Source: Hyphomicrobiaceae bacterium
GTDB taxonomy: Bacteria; Pseudomonadota; Alphaproteobacteria; Rhizobiales; Hyphomicrobiaceae
Length of the DNA: 64,000 nucleotides
Direction: 5' to 3'
Assembly: GCA_025359185.1 (NCBI GenBank)
Contig: JANYHF010000052.1
Location: forward strand, 1-64,000
Part shown: one piece after another, positions 9,263 to 17,981 of the stretch
Layout of the letters: each line of letters begins with the position of its first letter
Position numbering within the stretch: position 1 is the stretch's first letter
Position numbers and translations under genes: made by a program
The notes under the pieces: generated by a model
What the model saw: only the letters and a program-made list of their open reading frames with translations
Database searches by the model: none
What the model was told of the DNA's origin: nothing

Positions 9263-9631
9263 TCAAGAATGCACGAGCAGAAATGAGTTCGCTGAGAAAT
9301 TTCCAGCTTCCTACAGGTACGCGGTGCGTCCGGCATTTCGCATATCGCAGTGCTGCAACCACACGATGCAACGGCACGGCCGTCAACTTCCGCGACTACG
9401 TGCTGCAAATTTGCGCGACCTTCAATGCCACGTTCGCGACTCCACGACCGCTTAGCGAGGTCCGCAGCACTGGCAGATCCATCGCCAAATGGACGTGGTA
9501 CATTTACTGGCCGGGCCACGGGTCAGGCTCTGCAACGTGGCGCGAACGAGCAGCCGTCTCAGCGCTCGTTTGCGGCGCACGTGCCGATGCCCGGCGCCAA
9601 GAGCTAAGTCCCCCTCTTCAATCTGACGTAA
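9263..9631. other. Gap without convincing gene
   Basis: Several overlapping ORFs exist on both strands (for example 9350-9607), but none has recognisable domains, a convincing ribosome-binding site or balanced composition. This is probably decayed prophage sequence. Confidence 0.4.
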
Positions 9632-10000
9632 ATGTCACCCTGGGCGTTCGGGGAAATGCTGTTGCACCGATTGCCGCAAAACATGGGGTTACTCGCCGAA
9701 ACGATCAAGCGCGATCGTGCTCTTTTGCGCGGCGGGCCTGTTCCGCCAAAGACAATCATGGTGTTCGGTCGCCAGATGACGATCACTCAAGCCGCCAAGG
9801 CTGCTGGCATTTCGCGGCGGGAGCTTTTGCGCCGCCTTGAGCGCGGCCTCTCGCCGAACGCTGCGGTGCGCGCGTACGATCGCAGCGGCAAGTTTCGGCA
9901 CAACATGGCCGCGCTGGGCCTGCACAAGCTCGACTGGCAGTCTGCGGCATTCGAATCGCGGTGCGAGTTCGAGGCTGCCATGGCTGCCAAGGCCGCCTGA
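9632..10000 (+). CDS. Hypothetical protein with HTH-like segment, prophage remnant
   Basis: The full ORF is 122 aa; from the internal Met at 9758 it is 81 aa. The segment GRQMTITQAAKAAGISRREL with LRRLERGLSPNAA resembles the short helix-turn-helix seen in phage HNH/AP2-type proteins, in which a fixed residue count follows the recognition helix. No catalytic domain is visible. Which start is used is unclear, and so is whether the gene is expressed. Confidence 0.35.
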   Translation: MSPWAFGEMLLHRLPQNMGLLAETIKRDRALLRGGPVPPKTIMVFGRQMTITQAAKAAGISRRELLRRLERGLSPNAAVRAYDRSGKFRHNMAALGLHKLDWQSAAFESRCEFEAAMAAKAA

Positions 10001-10164
10001 GGTCGCTCGTTTTCGCCCGGTGCGCTTCCGGCCAGCGTTCGAGCGCGCGGCAAAGCAGATCGTTGACGCTCTCAACCGCCGCCAGCTCGAAGTACCCGTC
10101 CGGAGGTGTGCGACAAGCTGACCCGGCAAGTGCCCTTGGCCGCAAATCGCTGTAGATTGCCCGC

Positions 10165-10332
10165 ATGACGACCAAAACAATCGGACCATCGGCGCTTGCG
10201 AAATTCTGGGGGGTCTCGGCCCACTACATTTACGAGCTTACGAAAACTGGCAGAATCAAGTCGGCTGCGGCTTTATCGGCGAGGCTCAGGTGTAGCTCGG
10301 TGCGCGCCTCAGGCGGATCGAGCAGATTATAG
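10165..10332 (+). CDS. Short HTH (excisionase-like) protein, possibly truncated
   Basis: This codes for 55 aa and is below the ORF-track cutoff. GPSALAKFWGVSAHYIYELT followed by KTGRIKSAA looks like an AlpA/excisionase-type winged helix, in which the protein reads a short DNA site. The C-terminal tail (RLRCSSVRASGGSSRL) is atypical and may result from a frameshift. Its position between prophage packaging remnants and an integrase fragment fits a phage excisionase. Confidence 0.35.
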   Translation: MTTKTIGPSALAKFWGVSAHYIYELTKTGRIKSAAALSARLRCSSVRASGGSSRL

Positions 10333-10358
10333 CGGAGCATGGCCTCGTAGCGAGGCCG

Positions 10359-10586
10359 TCAGCGCAGATCACGCACCTTGGGGTCATCGAGCCACAGTCT
10401 GACCAATCCACGCACGGTCAGCCTATCGGCCAGATTTTGGGCGTCCAGTTCGGCATCCTTGATGCGCTGCATCTTTGCCGATTCAGCTTGCTTGGCCTCA
10501 AGCAGAGGATCACGTCCATCAGCGACCTTGCCCTTCTCGGCCACGGCGCGGCGGCGAACAATACGGGAACACGGCTTGGCGCGCAT
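10359..10586 (-). pseudogene. Tyrosine integrase fragment (N-terminal arm-binding region)
   Basis: VADGRDPLLEAKQAESAKMQ, then RLTVRGLVRLWLDDPKVRDL, is the linker between the N-terminal domain and the core-binding domain of P4-type integrases. The first part of the protein and the whole catalytic domain are missing. It lies 56 nt from the 3' end of the tRNA-Asn gene and on the same strand, the classical place for an island integrase. Confidence 0.6.
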
Positions 10587-10642
10587 TCTGGCTTTCGAGC
10601 CTAAAATACTATTGTTTATGCTGGTTTATTCTGGTGCAAGAT

Positions 10643-10717
10643 TGGCTCCCCGGGATGGGTTCGAACCACCGACCGAGCGATTAACAGTCGCTTGCTCTAC
10701 CACTGAGCTACCGAGGA
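10643..10717 (-). tRNA. tRNA-Asn (anticodon GTT)
   Basis: The minus strand starts TCCTCGGTAGCTCAGTGGTA and folds into a full cloverleaf. The acceptor stem is TCCTCGG/CCGGGGA with one U-G pair, followed by discriminator G and an encoded CCA. The D arm is GCTC/GAGC, the anticodon loop is CTGTTAA and the T loop is TTCGAAC. This is the only tRNA seen in the window. Its 3' end faces the integrase remnant, so it was probably the attachment site of the decayed element to its left. Confidence 0.95.
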
Positions 10718-11042
10718 ATGCCGTTATGCGCGCGCCCAAACGCGGCGGCGCATCCCTGACGAAGGTTGTATAGCTCAATCGTTAAGGAGAATCTACCCAG
10801 GTTTCGTAGAAACTCTGCGGCACCGCGCCGGGGGGCGATATTGGCCGCGAAACCGGCAACATAGTTGACGCCGTTTGATAGGCTATGGTCGCTGAGCCCC
10901 GGCGCAGAGACGGACGGCCAAGGGTTCAGGAAAGGGTTCAGGCTCACCCGCCCAGCACGCGGGTTGCCACTTGCCAAACTCCTCACCGGCCGGTTTTATC
11001 GCACACAAAGTTCACATCCCCGCGCAAGAGGAGACCCTCGCC
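10718..11042. other. Intergenic gap, no gene seen
   Basis: There is no convincing ORF. It includes a short direct repeat (GGGTTCAGGAAAGGGTTCAGG near 10923-10943) and presumably the promoters of the tRNA and the SDR gene, though no strong consensus was found. Confidence 0.4.
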
Positions 11043-11816
11043 GTGACAGATCAGAAACTTGCCTCCTATCCTAGCCTCGCCAACCGCACCGTACTGGTCA
11101 CGGGCGGCGGATCGGGCATCGGCGCGGCGATTGTCGAGGCGTTCGCGCGGCAGGGCTCGAAGGTGGCGTTCCTGGATTTTGATCAGGCGGCGAGCACGGC
11201 CTTGGCCCAAGCCGTCGAGGCCAAGACCGGCCACACGCCGCTGTTCCTGCCCTGCGACTTACGCGATATCGCGGCGTTGCGTGTCTCCATCGCTGAAACG
11301 GCCGCAACCCTCGGACCCATCTCTGTCTTGGTTAACAACGCTGCCAGCGACACCCGGCACGCCTGGGACACTGTCACGCCCGACTACTGGGACGAGCGGA
11401 TCGCCTCCAATCTTAAGCATGTGTTCTTTGCCGCGCAGGCCGTGCAGCCCATGATGGCGAGGCTCGGCGGCGGCTCGATCATCAATCTGGGTTCGACGTC
11501 TTGGCGCATTGGGCAGGGCGGGATGCCGGCCTACACCACATCGAAGTCGGCGATCCTCGGGCTCACCCGTTCGCTCGCGCGGGACTTCGGCCCCGCCAAC
11601 ATCCGCGTTAACTCAATCAGCCCCGGATGGGTGATGACGGAGCGGCAGAAGACCTTGTGGTTAACCGAAGAGGGTGAAAAGCTGATTGACCGCAGCCAGT
11701 GCCTCAAGCGCCGCCTGCAGCCCGAAGATATCGCCAATGTGGTGCTGTTCTTTGCGTCCGACGACAGCGGCGTGTGCACATCGCAAGACTACATCGCCGA
11801 TGGCGGTTGGGTGTGA
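11043..11816 (+). CDS. SDR family aldose dehydrogenase (D-xylose 1-dehydrogenase-like)
   Basis: This codes for 257 aa from a GTG at 11043. AGGAG lies at a suitable distance, and the upstream part of the track ORF is not family-like. It is a classical short-chain dehydrogenase with VTGGGSGIGAA (cofactor loop), VNNAA, a catalytic Ser in LGSTSW, and YTTSK (YxxxK). The overall layout, including YWDERI, SLARDFGPANIRVNSISPGW and the C-terminal DGGW, resembles Caulobacter-type xylose dehydrogenases, which oxidise aldoses to lactones with NAD. The substrate is inferred only. Confidence 0.8.
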   Translation: MTDQKLASYPSLANRTVLVTGGGSGIGAAIVEAFARQGSKVAFLDFDQAASTALAQAVEAKTGHTPLFLPCDLRDIAALRVSIAETAATLGPISVLVNNAASDTRHAWDTVTPDYWDERIASNLKHVFFAAQAVQPMMARLGGGSIINLGSTSWRIGQGGMPAYTTSKSAILGLTRSLARDFGPANIRVNSISPGWVMTERQKTLWLTEEGEKLIDRSQCLKRRLQPEDIANVVLFFASDDSGVCTSQDYIADGGWV

Positions 11817-11853
11817 GCACCGGGGGAGGTACTCACACCAGGGAGTGGCAGCT

Positions 11854-13338
11854 TTAGAAGTTGTAGGCGCGCTCGCCGTGATCGATGACGTCGAGGCCTT
11901 CGCGCTCGGCATCCGTTGTCACGCGAAGCCCGATGATCAGATCGACCAACTTGTAGAGAATGGCCGAGCCGATACCGGACCAGAGCAGGGTTGACAGCAC
12001 CGCCTTGCACTGGATGACCACCTGGGTGCCCATATCATAGGCCCCGACGAGATCCTTGGCGGTGTAGTCGGTGATGCCGGTGCCGCCGAGATAGGGCGCC
12101 ACCAGGATGCCGGTCATGATGGCACCGAAAATGCCGCCGATGCAGTGGACGCCGAAAACGTCGAGAGCATCGTCATAGCCGAACAGCCTTTTAACGTTCG
12201 AAACAAAGAACAGGCAAAGCGGGCTGACCAGCAGGCCGAGCACCACAGCGCCCATTGGCCCGGCGAAACCCGAGGCCGGAGTGACGGCGACCAGACCCGC
12301 AACGGCGCCGGAGGCCATACCGAGCAATGAGGGTTTGCCCTTAAATCCCCATTCGCAGAACAGCCAGGACAGGGCGGCGGCGCAGGTCGCGACCATGGTG
12401 TTCACGAAGGCCAGTGCCGTGACGCCGTTGGCTTCGAGATTGGAGCCGGCGTTGAACCCGAACCAGCCGACCCAGAGCAAGGCGGCGCCGATCATGGTCA
12501 TGGTTAGCGAATGCGGTGCCAGGGCTTCTTTGCCGAAACCCACTCGCTTGCCGATCATCAGCGCGCCAACCAGGCCCGCAATACCAGCGTTAATGTGCAC
12601 GACTGTGCCGCCGGCAAAGTCGAGTGCGCCCAAATGCCAGAGCCAGCCGCTGCCGTCCATGATGCCGTCGAGCTTGGCTTGAGCCGCTTTCTTGGCCGCA
12701 TCGCCTGTTGCCGCAGCCAGTTCAGCAGCAGCCTTAACGATGTCGTCCGGCGTCGGTGTCGCCCAAACCCAATGGGCGATGGGGAGATAGATGAACGTCA
12801 CCCAAGCCAGCATGAACACGACTACTGCCGAAAATTTCATGCGCTCAGCGAAGGCCCCGATGATCAGCGCCGGGGTGATCATCGCGAATGTCATCTGGAA
12901 GACCATATACACCAGTTCGGGCAGATAAACGCCCGGCGTAAAGGTCGGGAAGAGTGAGCTGGGGGTGACGCCCCTGAGGAACACCTTGCCGAAGCTCCCG
13001 ATCAGGCCCGGATAGGGTCCGGCGTTGTCGCCAAGCGCAATCGAGTAGCCGTAGGTCACCCAGACGATGCCGACCATCGACACGATCATGAACACCTGGG
13101 TGAGTACCGACAGCATGTTCTTGGTGCGCACCAGGCCGCCGTAGAACAGCGCGAGACCTGGGATCGACATCATTAACACGAGCGCGGTCGCCACCAGCAT
13201 CCACGCGGTGTCGCCTTTGTTGGGCACAGGCGGCGCATCGGCGGCGAGCGCCGGAACGACCATCAGTGCGAGCAATGCGGCAGCTGCCAGCCCCGCTGTC
13301 AGCAGTGGTTCTACATTGGACAATCGTCGTTTCATCAC
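11854..13338 (-). CDS. amtB: Ammonium transporter AmtB
   Basis: This codes for 494 aa. A cleavable N-terminal signal (ending LAADAPP) is followed by 11 predicted membrane helices. Amt signatures are FYGGLVRTKNMLS near the start, AGGTVVHINAG with the first pore His, and DVFGVHCIGGIFG with the second pore His. It conducts ammonium/ammonia inward and is blocked by non-uridylylated GlnK. It lies 51 nt downstream of glnK in the same operon, driven by a sigma-54 promoter. A second Met (13335) could also serve as start. Confidence 0.97.
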   Translation of the reverse strand: MMKRRLSNVEPLLTAGLAAAALLALMVVPALAADAPPVPNKGDTAWMLVATALVLMMSIPGLALFYGGLVRTKNMLSVLTQVFMIVSMVGIVWVTYGYSIALGDNAGPYPGLIGSFGKVFLRGVTPSSLFPTFTPGVYLPELVYMVFQMTFAMITPALIIGAFAERMKFSAVVVFMLAWVTFIYLPIAHWVWATPTPDDIVKAAAELAAATGDAAKKAAQAKLDGIMDGSGWLWHLGALDFAGGTVVHINAGIAGLVGALMIGKRVGFGKEALAPHSLTMTMIGAALLWVGWFGFNAGSNLEANGVTALAFVNTMVATCAAALSWLFCEWGFKGKPSLLGMASGAVAGLVAVTPASGFAGPMGAVVLGLLVSPLCLFFVSNVKRLFGYDDALDVFGVHCIGGIFGAIMTGILVAPYLGGTGITDYTAKDLVGAYDMGTQVVIQCKAVLSTLLWSGIGSAILYKLVDLIIGLRVTTDAEREGLDVIDHGERAYNF

Positions 13339-13389
13339 TGGAATTTCCCCGTTTTACAATGGCTTGCGTTGGTTAAGTGCTTTGGCCGT

Positions 13390-13728
13390 TCAGAGCGCGT
13401 TGGCATCTGTTTCGCCGGTGCGGATGCGCAGGGTATGGGTGATATCGCCGACAAAGATCTTGCCGTCACCGATCTGGCCGGTGCGCGCGGCATTGGCGAT
13501 GGCGGCCACAGTTGCATCCACCCGATCGCTTGCCACCACGACTTCGATTTTCACCTTCGGCACAAAATTCACTGTGTATTCGGCCCCGCGATAGATCTCT
13601 TTGTGACCCTTCTGGCGGCCGTAGCCCTTCACTTCTGTCACGGTCATGCCTTCGAGCCCGAGACCGACCAGGGCTTCGCGCACCTCGTCGAGTTTGAAGG
13701 GCTTGATGATCGCCATCACGAGTTTCAT
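13390..13728 (-). CDS. glnK: PII nitrogen regulatory protein GlnK
   Basis: This codes for 112 aa, the exact PII length. MKLVMAIIKPFKLDEVREAL begins it, and the T-loop has KGHKEIYRGAEYTVNF with the uridylylated Tyr at residue 51. The C-terminal signature is GKIFVGDITHTLRIRTGE. It senses 2-oxoglutarate and ATP/ADP and gates AmtB. It is uridylylated by GlnD, whose gene is also in this window (34267-37026). Confidence 0.97.
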   Translation of the reverse strand: MKLVMAIIKPFKLDEVREALVGLGLEGMTVTEVKGYGRQKGHKEIYRGAEYTVNFVPKVKIEVVVASDRVDATVAAIANAARTGQIGDGKIFVGDITHTLRIRTGETDANAL

Positions 13729-13805
13729 GGGGTTCGCCTCGCTTCTGTTGCATCAGTGCGGCCCGGCTCCAGATGGGGAGGTTGCGCCACATGCTAAAGA
13801 GCGAA

Positions 13806-13820
13806 GCAAGCATCGTGCCA
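13806..13820 (-). promoter_or_regulatory. Sigma-54 promoter of glnK-amtB
   Basis: The minus strand reads TGGCACGATGCTTGC, which is TGGCAC-N5-TTGC with the invariant GG and GC dinucleotides spaced by 10 nt. It lies 78 nt upstream of the glnK ATG. This fits nitrogen-limitation control through NtrC, although no clear NtrC site was picked out by eye. Confidence 0.85.
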
Positions 13821-13992
13821 ACCCGGCACACCCGCTGGCTCAAGATGCAACACTGTCCCAAAATGACCGTCTGCTGCGAGCTTGGGTGGCCGCCTGCCTA
13901 TTTTTTGTGCAACGCAATATCTTAATCCACTCTTGATCGCTTCAGCCGCGCCGTGCATGTCTTTGCACGAACACAAATGAGCGGGCGGCGAC

Positions 13993-14949
13993 ATGATCCT
14001 GGTGTGTGGCGAAGCGCTGATTGACCTGTTCGTGCAGGCCAAAGCGGACGGTAACCTCAACGCCGAGCCGGTCGCGGGTGGCTCGCCTTACAATGTGGCG
14101 ATCGGCCTGGCGCGACTTGGCAGCACGGCGGCCTTTTGCGGCGGCCTCTCCAAGGATGCGTTTGGCACGCTCTTTGCCGGACACCTCGCGCGCGAAGGTG
14201 TGGACCTCGATTTGTCGCCCCGCTTAACCAATCCAACCACGCTGGTCATCGTTTCCACGGATACGGCGGGGGTACCCAGTTACCGCTTCATTGGCGAAGG
14301 CGCGGCCGACCGGGCGCTGACGCCAGCCCACATTCCCGCAGTATTATCTAACAATATCAGAGCCATTACCTTCGGCTCGCTATCGATGGGCGTTGAGCCG
14401 GTGGGCTCCACCTATCTTGCGCTGGCGGAGCGGGAAAAGGGCAGGCGAGTGATCAGCGTCGATCCAAATTTGCGGGCGAGTGTGGTGGGTGACATTGGCC
14501 AATGGCGCATCCGGCAGGACCGTTTTATCGCCACCGCCAACATCGTTAAGGCGAGCGTCGAGGACATCGAGGGCACCTATGGACACGACGCCAAGGTGGC
14601 GGATGTCGCGGCCGGCTGGCTGGCACTGGGGCCGTCGCTGGTGGTGATCACGGACGGCGAAAACGGTGCGACGGCGTATCATGCGGGAGGCAAGATTAAG
14701 GTGCCCGGCCGCAAGGTTAACGTGATCGACACGGTCGGGGCGGGCGACACGTTCCATGCTGCGCTGCTCAACCAGTTTGAGCGTACGGGACGGTTAACCC
14801 CGGCGGGCCTGGCATTGTTAACCACCGCCGAGTTGACTGAGGCGCTGAACTTTGCGGCGGCGGCCGCAGCCGTCACCTGCACCCGCCGGGGTGCCGATAT
14901 GCCAAGCCTCGCCGAGGCCAACGACGAGTTACAGCGCGCCGGGGCGTGA
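13993..14949 (+). CDS. PfkB family carbohydrate kinase (fructokinase-like)
   Basis: This codes for 318 aa of the ribokinase/PfkB fold. It has GGSPYNVAIGLARLG near residue 35, a substrate region with GEGAADRAL, VITDGENGATAY, and the C-terminal signature DTVGAGDTF containing the catalytic Asp. It phosphorylates a sugar, probably fructose, with ATP. It is divergent from glnK-amtB and upstream of a response regulator. The sugar ABC operon nearby could supply substrate, but there is no direct evidence. Confidence 0.85.
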   Translation: MILVCGEALIDLFVQAKADGNLNAEPVAGGSPYNVAIGLARLGSTAAFCGGLSKDAFGTLFAGHLAREGVDLDLSPRLTNPTTLVIVSTDTAGVPSYRFIGEGAADRALTPAHIPAVLSNNIRAITFGSLSMGVEPVGSTYLALAEREKGRRVISVDPNLRASVVGDIGQWRIRQDRFIATANIVKASVEDIEGTYGHDAKVADVAAGWLALGPSLVVITDGENGATAYHAGGKIKVPGRKVNVIDTVGAGDTFHAALLNQFERTGRLTPAGLALLTTAELTEALNFAAAAAAVTCTRRGADMPSLAEANDELQRAGA

Positions 14950-15082
14950 TCATTCGTGGTCATTCCGGTATCGTTCCTGCTCATTCAGGTATCGTTCGCG
15001 ACGATTGCGATCTCAATTTCTGGTTGAGTGACTGGCGCGGTGGTTTGCCTAAGCTCTGCGGCGAAACCGGATTCGCCGCACC

Positions 15083-15856
15083 ATGTCATCGTCCCCGACG
15101 CCGCCCTCGCCGCCGCACATCCTGATCGCCGACGCCGACCCAGTGGCGCGCAAGGCCTTGCGCAAAGCGTGTACGGATGAGCGGTATCAGGTGTCGGAAG
15201 CCAAGTCGGGGCCTGAGTTGTACACGCTGCTGGCTGGCGGCGGCATTAACCTCATGACCCTCGATTTTGATCTGCCGGGCCTCGATGCCATCGGCCTGTT
15301 GCGCGAGACCGGCGCGGCGGTTCCCATAATGATTATCAGTGGACGAACAAAATCCATTGACAAGATCCGCTGCTTTGATGCGGGCGCGCGCGATTATATG
15401 GTCAAGCCGGCCGATCACGACGAGCTGTTGGCCCGCATTCGCAGCATCCTGCGCCGCGTGGCTCCCGTCGCCTTGCCGGCGCCCTCCGGCACGGTTGCGG
15501 GACGTTTCGAAAGCCCCGGCGCAAACCCCCTCGACGAAGCCGTCACCTTCGATGGCTGGACCTTCGATATCCCCGGCGAGCATCTGGAAACGCCAGACCG
15601 CGCGCTGGTGTCATTGGCCAGCATGGAAAGCCAGCTGCTCGCCATTTTTGTCCGTAAACCCCGCACCCTGCTGCCACGCGACGAGATCAAGCTCGCCCTG
15701 CATGGTGAGGACAACGCCAGCGACATCCGCTCCATCGACGTACTGGTGAAAAAGCTGCGCGCCAAATTGGCCGTGCACGCCCCCGAGGTGGACTTCATCA
15801 AGACCAAGCGCGGCGTCGGCTATTTCTTTGCATCCAAAGTGCTGCCGGTGCGGTGA
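15083..15856 (+). CDS. OmpR/PhoB-type response regulator, orphan
   Basis: This codes for 257 aa. The N-terminal receiver domain has acidic residues in IADADP, the phosphoacceptor Asp61 in MTLDFDLPG, a Ser in IISGRT and Lys108 in YMVKPAD. After a Pro/Ala linker (about 120-150) comes a C-terminal winged helix with RSIDVLVKKLRAKLAVH and KTKRGVGYFF. No histidine kinase is adjacent, so the partner is unknown. The winged helix is slightly divergent (SMESQLLAIFVRKPRTLLPR). Confidence 0.88.
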   Translation: MSSSPTPPSPPHILIADADPVARKALRKACTDERYQVSEAKSGPELYTLLAGGGINLMTLDFDLPGLDAIGLLRETGAAVPIMIISGRTKSIDKIRCFDAGARDYMVKPADHDELLARIRSILRRVAPVALPAPSGTVAGRFESPGANPLDEAVTFDGWTFDIPGEHLETPDRALVSLASMESQLLAIFVRKPRTLLPRDEIKLALHGEDNASDIRSIDVLVKKLRAKLAVHAPEVDFIKTKRGVGYFFASKVLPVR

Positions 15857-15880
15857 CAGACCGCTGCCCGGAATTGTTCC

Positions 15881-15996
15881 GCCTCCCCCTTGTGGGGAAG
15901 CTGGCGCGAGAGTGCCTGGTGGGAGTTGAAACAAAAGCCTCTTTTCCGCGCTCCGCGCTTCTGACCCCCAGCCCCTCCCCACAAGGGGGAGGGGAG
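15881..15996. repeat. Palindromic intergenic repeat (family A)
   Basis: GCCTCCCCCTTGTGGGGAAGC near 15881 is mirrored by CCCCTCCCCACAAGGGGGAGGG near 15971. The pair can form a long G/C-rich hairpin between two convergent genes (response regulator and SDR). Related elements lie at 25221, 34091 and 56881. It may act as a bidirectional terminator. Confidence 0.6.
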
Positions 15997-16086
15997 CAGG
16001 CCTGCGAGCAATTTTGCAGAAGCATCCAAAGGAAGATCTTTTGCTCTGTGGGCTGATCTATTACCTTATACCGGATTTCCATCAAA

Positions 16087-16857
16087 CTACGGCTCAATCC
16101 GGAAGTCGTGGCCCTCGGGCAGCGTCTGGCCGCCGTCGATCAGGATTGTGGTGCCGGTAATGTATTCGGCTTCATCGGAGGCCAGGAACAACACGGCGTT
16201 GGCGACATCGCGCGGCGTGCCGAGGCGGCCGAGCGGTACCGAGCGCTCCATGTTGCGGATGAAGGCCTCGCTGCGGTGGGCCTGCATTCCCTCGGTGAGG
16301 ATGTTGCCCGGCTCGATGCCGTTGACGGTGATGCCAAAGCGCGAAAACTCCAGCGCGGCCGAGCGGATGAAGCCGTTGATGCCTGCTTTGCTGGCGCCGT
16401 AGTGGCCGTGGCCGGGCGAGGTGACGCGCGGGCCGGTGATCGAGCTTGTAAAGATCATCCGGCCATAGCGGGCTTTGCGCATCGGCGGCAGCGCGGCGCG
16501 GGCGGCCAGGAACGTGCCTTTGAGGTTGACGCCGAGCACGCTGTCCCATTCCTCGGGCGAAATGTTCTCGATCAACGTCCACGGATAGATGCCAGCATTC
16601 TGCACGAGGATGTCGAGCGCTCCGTAGGCGGTGAGAGTTGCTGTGACAGCGCGCTCCGCCGACGCTGCATCGGCAACATCGGTTTCGACAAACTGCCCGC
16701 CAAGCCGCGCCGCTGTCGCCTCACCCGCCGCCACCTCGCTATCGGCGATCATCACGCGCGCGCCTTCCTCCACAAACCGCTCAGCGATCCCCGCCCCGAT
16801 GCCGCGCGCCCCACCGATGACGAGGGCGCTGCGGCCCGCCAATCTGCCTGTCAACAT
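16087..16857 (-). CDS. SDR family oxidoreductase of sugar ABC operon
   Basis: This codes for 256 aa, a classical SDR. It has VIGGARGIGAGIA (cofactor binding, first T of TGxxxGxG replaced by I), a QNAG motif, Ser in FTSSITG, and YGASK (YxxxK). The C-terminus has ITGTTILIDGGQTLPE. It is probably a sugar or polyol dehydrogenase acting on the transported substrate. It is the last gene of the ROK-ATPase-binding protein-permease operon, starting 7 nt beyond the permease stop. Confidence 0.85.
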   Translation of the reverse strand: MLTGRLAGRSALVIGGARGIGAGIAERFVEEGARVMIADSEVAAGEATAARLGGQFVETDVADAASAERAVTATLTAYGALDILVQNAGIYPWTLIENISPEEWDSVLGVNLKGTFLAARAALPPMRKARYGRMIFTSSITGPRVTSPGHGHYGASKAGINGFIRSAALEFSRFGITVNGIEPGNILTEGMQAHRSEAFIRNMERSVPLGRLGTPRDVANAVLFLASDEAEYITGTTILIDGGQTLPEGHDFRIEP

Positions 16858-16864
16858 CGCCTCC

Positions 16865-17905
16865 TCACGTCAGCCGCTGACGTATGCTGAGCTTCAGCGT
16901 ATCCAGCAGCACCGCCGCCAGAACCAGCAGCCCAAGGATGATCTGGGTGTAGGACGCGGGCAGCGACATCAGGTTGATGGCGGTGTGGATGGAAGACAGC
17001 AGCAACACGCCCGCAAACACGCCCGACAGCCTGCCGACGCCGCCTTGCAGGCTGACGCCGCCGATGACCACGGCCGCAAAGGCCTGGAACAGCATTCCGG
17101 TGCCCAAGTTTGCCGTCGCGCCCGACGTGCGGATGGCCAGCAGCCAGCCCGCAAGCCCGGCAATAGCGCCCGCAAGAATGAACGAGACGGTGATGATGCG
17201 GTCCGTGGCAATGCCAGCCCGGAAACTCGCGATCTTGTTGCCACCAATGAGGGTCAGGTGCCGCCCAAACGGCGTACGTTTGAGGATGAAAGCAAAGACG
17301 ACAAAACAGAGAATCGCGATCCAGGCGATCAACGGAATATAGAGCACGTTGTAGCGCTCGATGGCGAGAAACCGCAGCGCATCCGGCAGGCCCTGCGCCG
17401 AGCGGCCGTCGGGCAGCTTCTGCACGAGGCCCCGCACCCAGATGAACGACGCCAACGTCACGATGAAGGCATTCATCTTGAGGCGGACGACAAAGAAGGC
17501 GTTGGTCGCGCCGATCACGGCCCCGACAGCCAGCGCGATGGCGAGCGATACCGGAAACACCAGCCATTCCGGCGTCAGCACATATTTGAGGCCCGCGCCG
17601 CTGTTGGCAAACAGCATCGCCACCACCATCGCCGACAACGCCGCTACCGATTCCACCGAAAGATCGAGATGGCCCGCAATGATCAGCAGCGACAGGCCGA
17701 TCGACATCACGCCGAGCACGGCCGATTGCTCGATGATGTTGGAGAAAATGCCGATCTGGAAGAATTGCGGAATGGTCAGGGAAAAGACGGTCAGTACCGT
17801 CGCCAGGATGAACCAGACGAGATTGTCGAGCACAAATTCCGTTACCGCACGGGTGCGCGGGGAAAGGGAGGTCGCCGAAAGGGTGGTGGGTGTTATGGCG
17901 GTCAC
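16865..17905 (-). CDS. Sugar ABC transporter permease (RbsC/FrcC type)
   Basis: This codes for 346 aa, highly hydrophobic, with about 8-10 membrane helices. GIATDRIITVSFILAGAIAG followed by LAGWLLAIRTSGATANLGTG, and later VIGGVSLQGGVGRLSG, are characteristic of the BPD_transp_2 family permeases of ribose/xylose-type importers. As in that family it would form a homodimer with the ATPase. It follows the binding-protein gene after a 76-nt gap that contains a hairpin. Confidence 0.9.
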   Translation of the reverse strand: MTAITPTTLSATSLSPRTRAVTEFVLDNLVWFILATVLTVFSLTIPQFFQIGIFSNIIEQSAVLGVMSIGLSLLIIAGHLDLSVESVAALSAMVVAMLFANSGAGLKYVLTPEWLVFPVSLAIALAVGAVIGATNAFFVVRLKMNAFIVTLASFIWVRGLVQKLPDGRSAQGLPDALRFLAIERYNVLYIPLIAWIAILCFVVFAFILKRTPFGRHLTLIGGNKIASFRAGIATDRIITVSFILAGAIAGLAGWLLAIRTSGATANLGTGMLFQAFAAVVIGGVSLQGGVGRLSGVFAGVLLLSSIHTAINLMSLPASYTQIILGLLVLAAVLLDTLKLSIRQRLT

Positions 17906-17921
17906 GATGGGGCTCCAGCGT

Positions 17922-17950
17922 CCCCTCTCCCCGTATTTGCGGGGAGAGGG
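17922..17950. repeat. Hairpin between binding protein and permease genes
   Basis: CCCCTCTCCCCG-TATTT-GCGGGGAGAGGG forms a strong stem in the gap after the binding-protein stop codon. Such hairpins can protect the upstream mRNA or attenuate transcription, giving more binding protein than permease. That role is inferred from position. A related half copy (CGGGGAGAGGGAG) follows directly. Confidence 0.55.
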
Positions 17951-17981
17951 CTAGGGTAAAAAACGGGGAGAGGGAGCCGGC

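Noticed and set aside
10640-10720. Second attachment-site copy of the tRNA-Asn 3' end in the window
   Set aside because: The T-arm and acceptor sequence was not found again, so the extent of the integrated element cannot be set.
16631-17959. 442-aa plus-strand ORF
   Set aside because: It is antisense to the SDR and permease genes, which have full family motifs. Its composition (Arg/His/Gln-rich) is typical of a GC-rich shadow frame.
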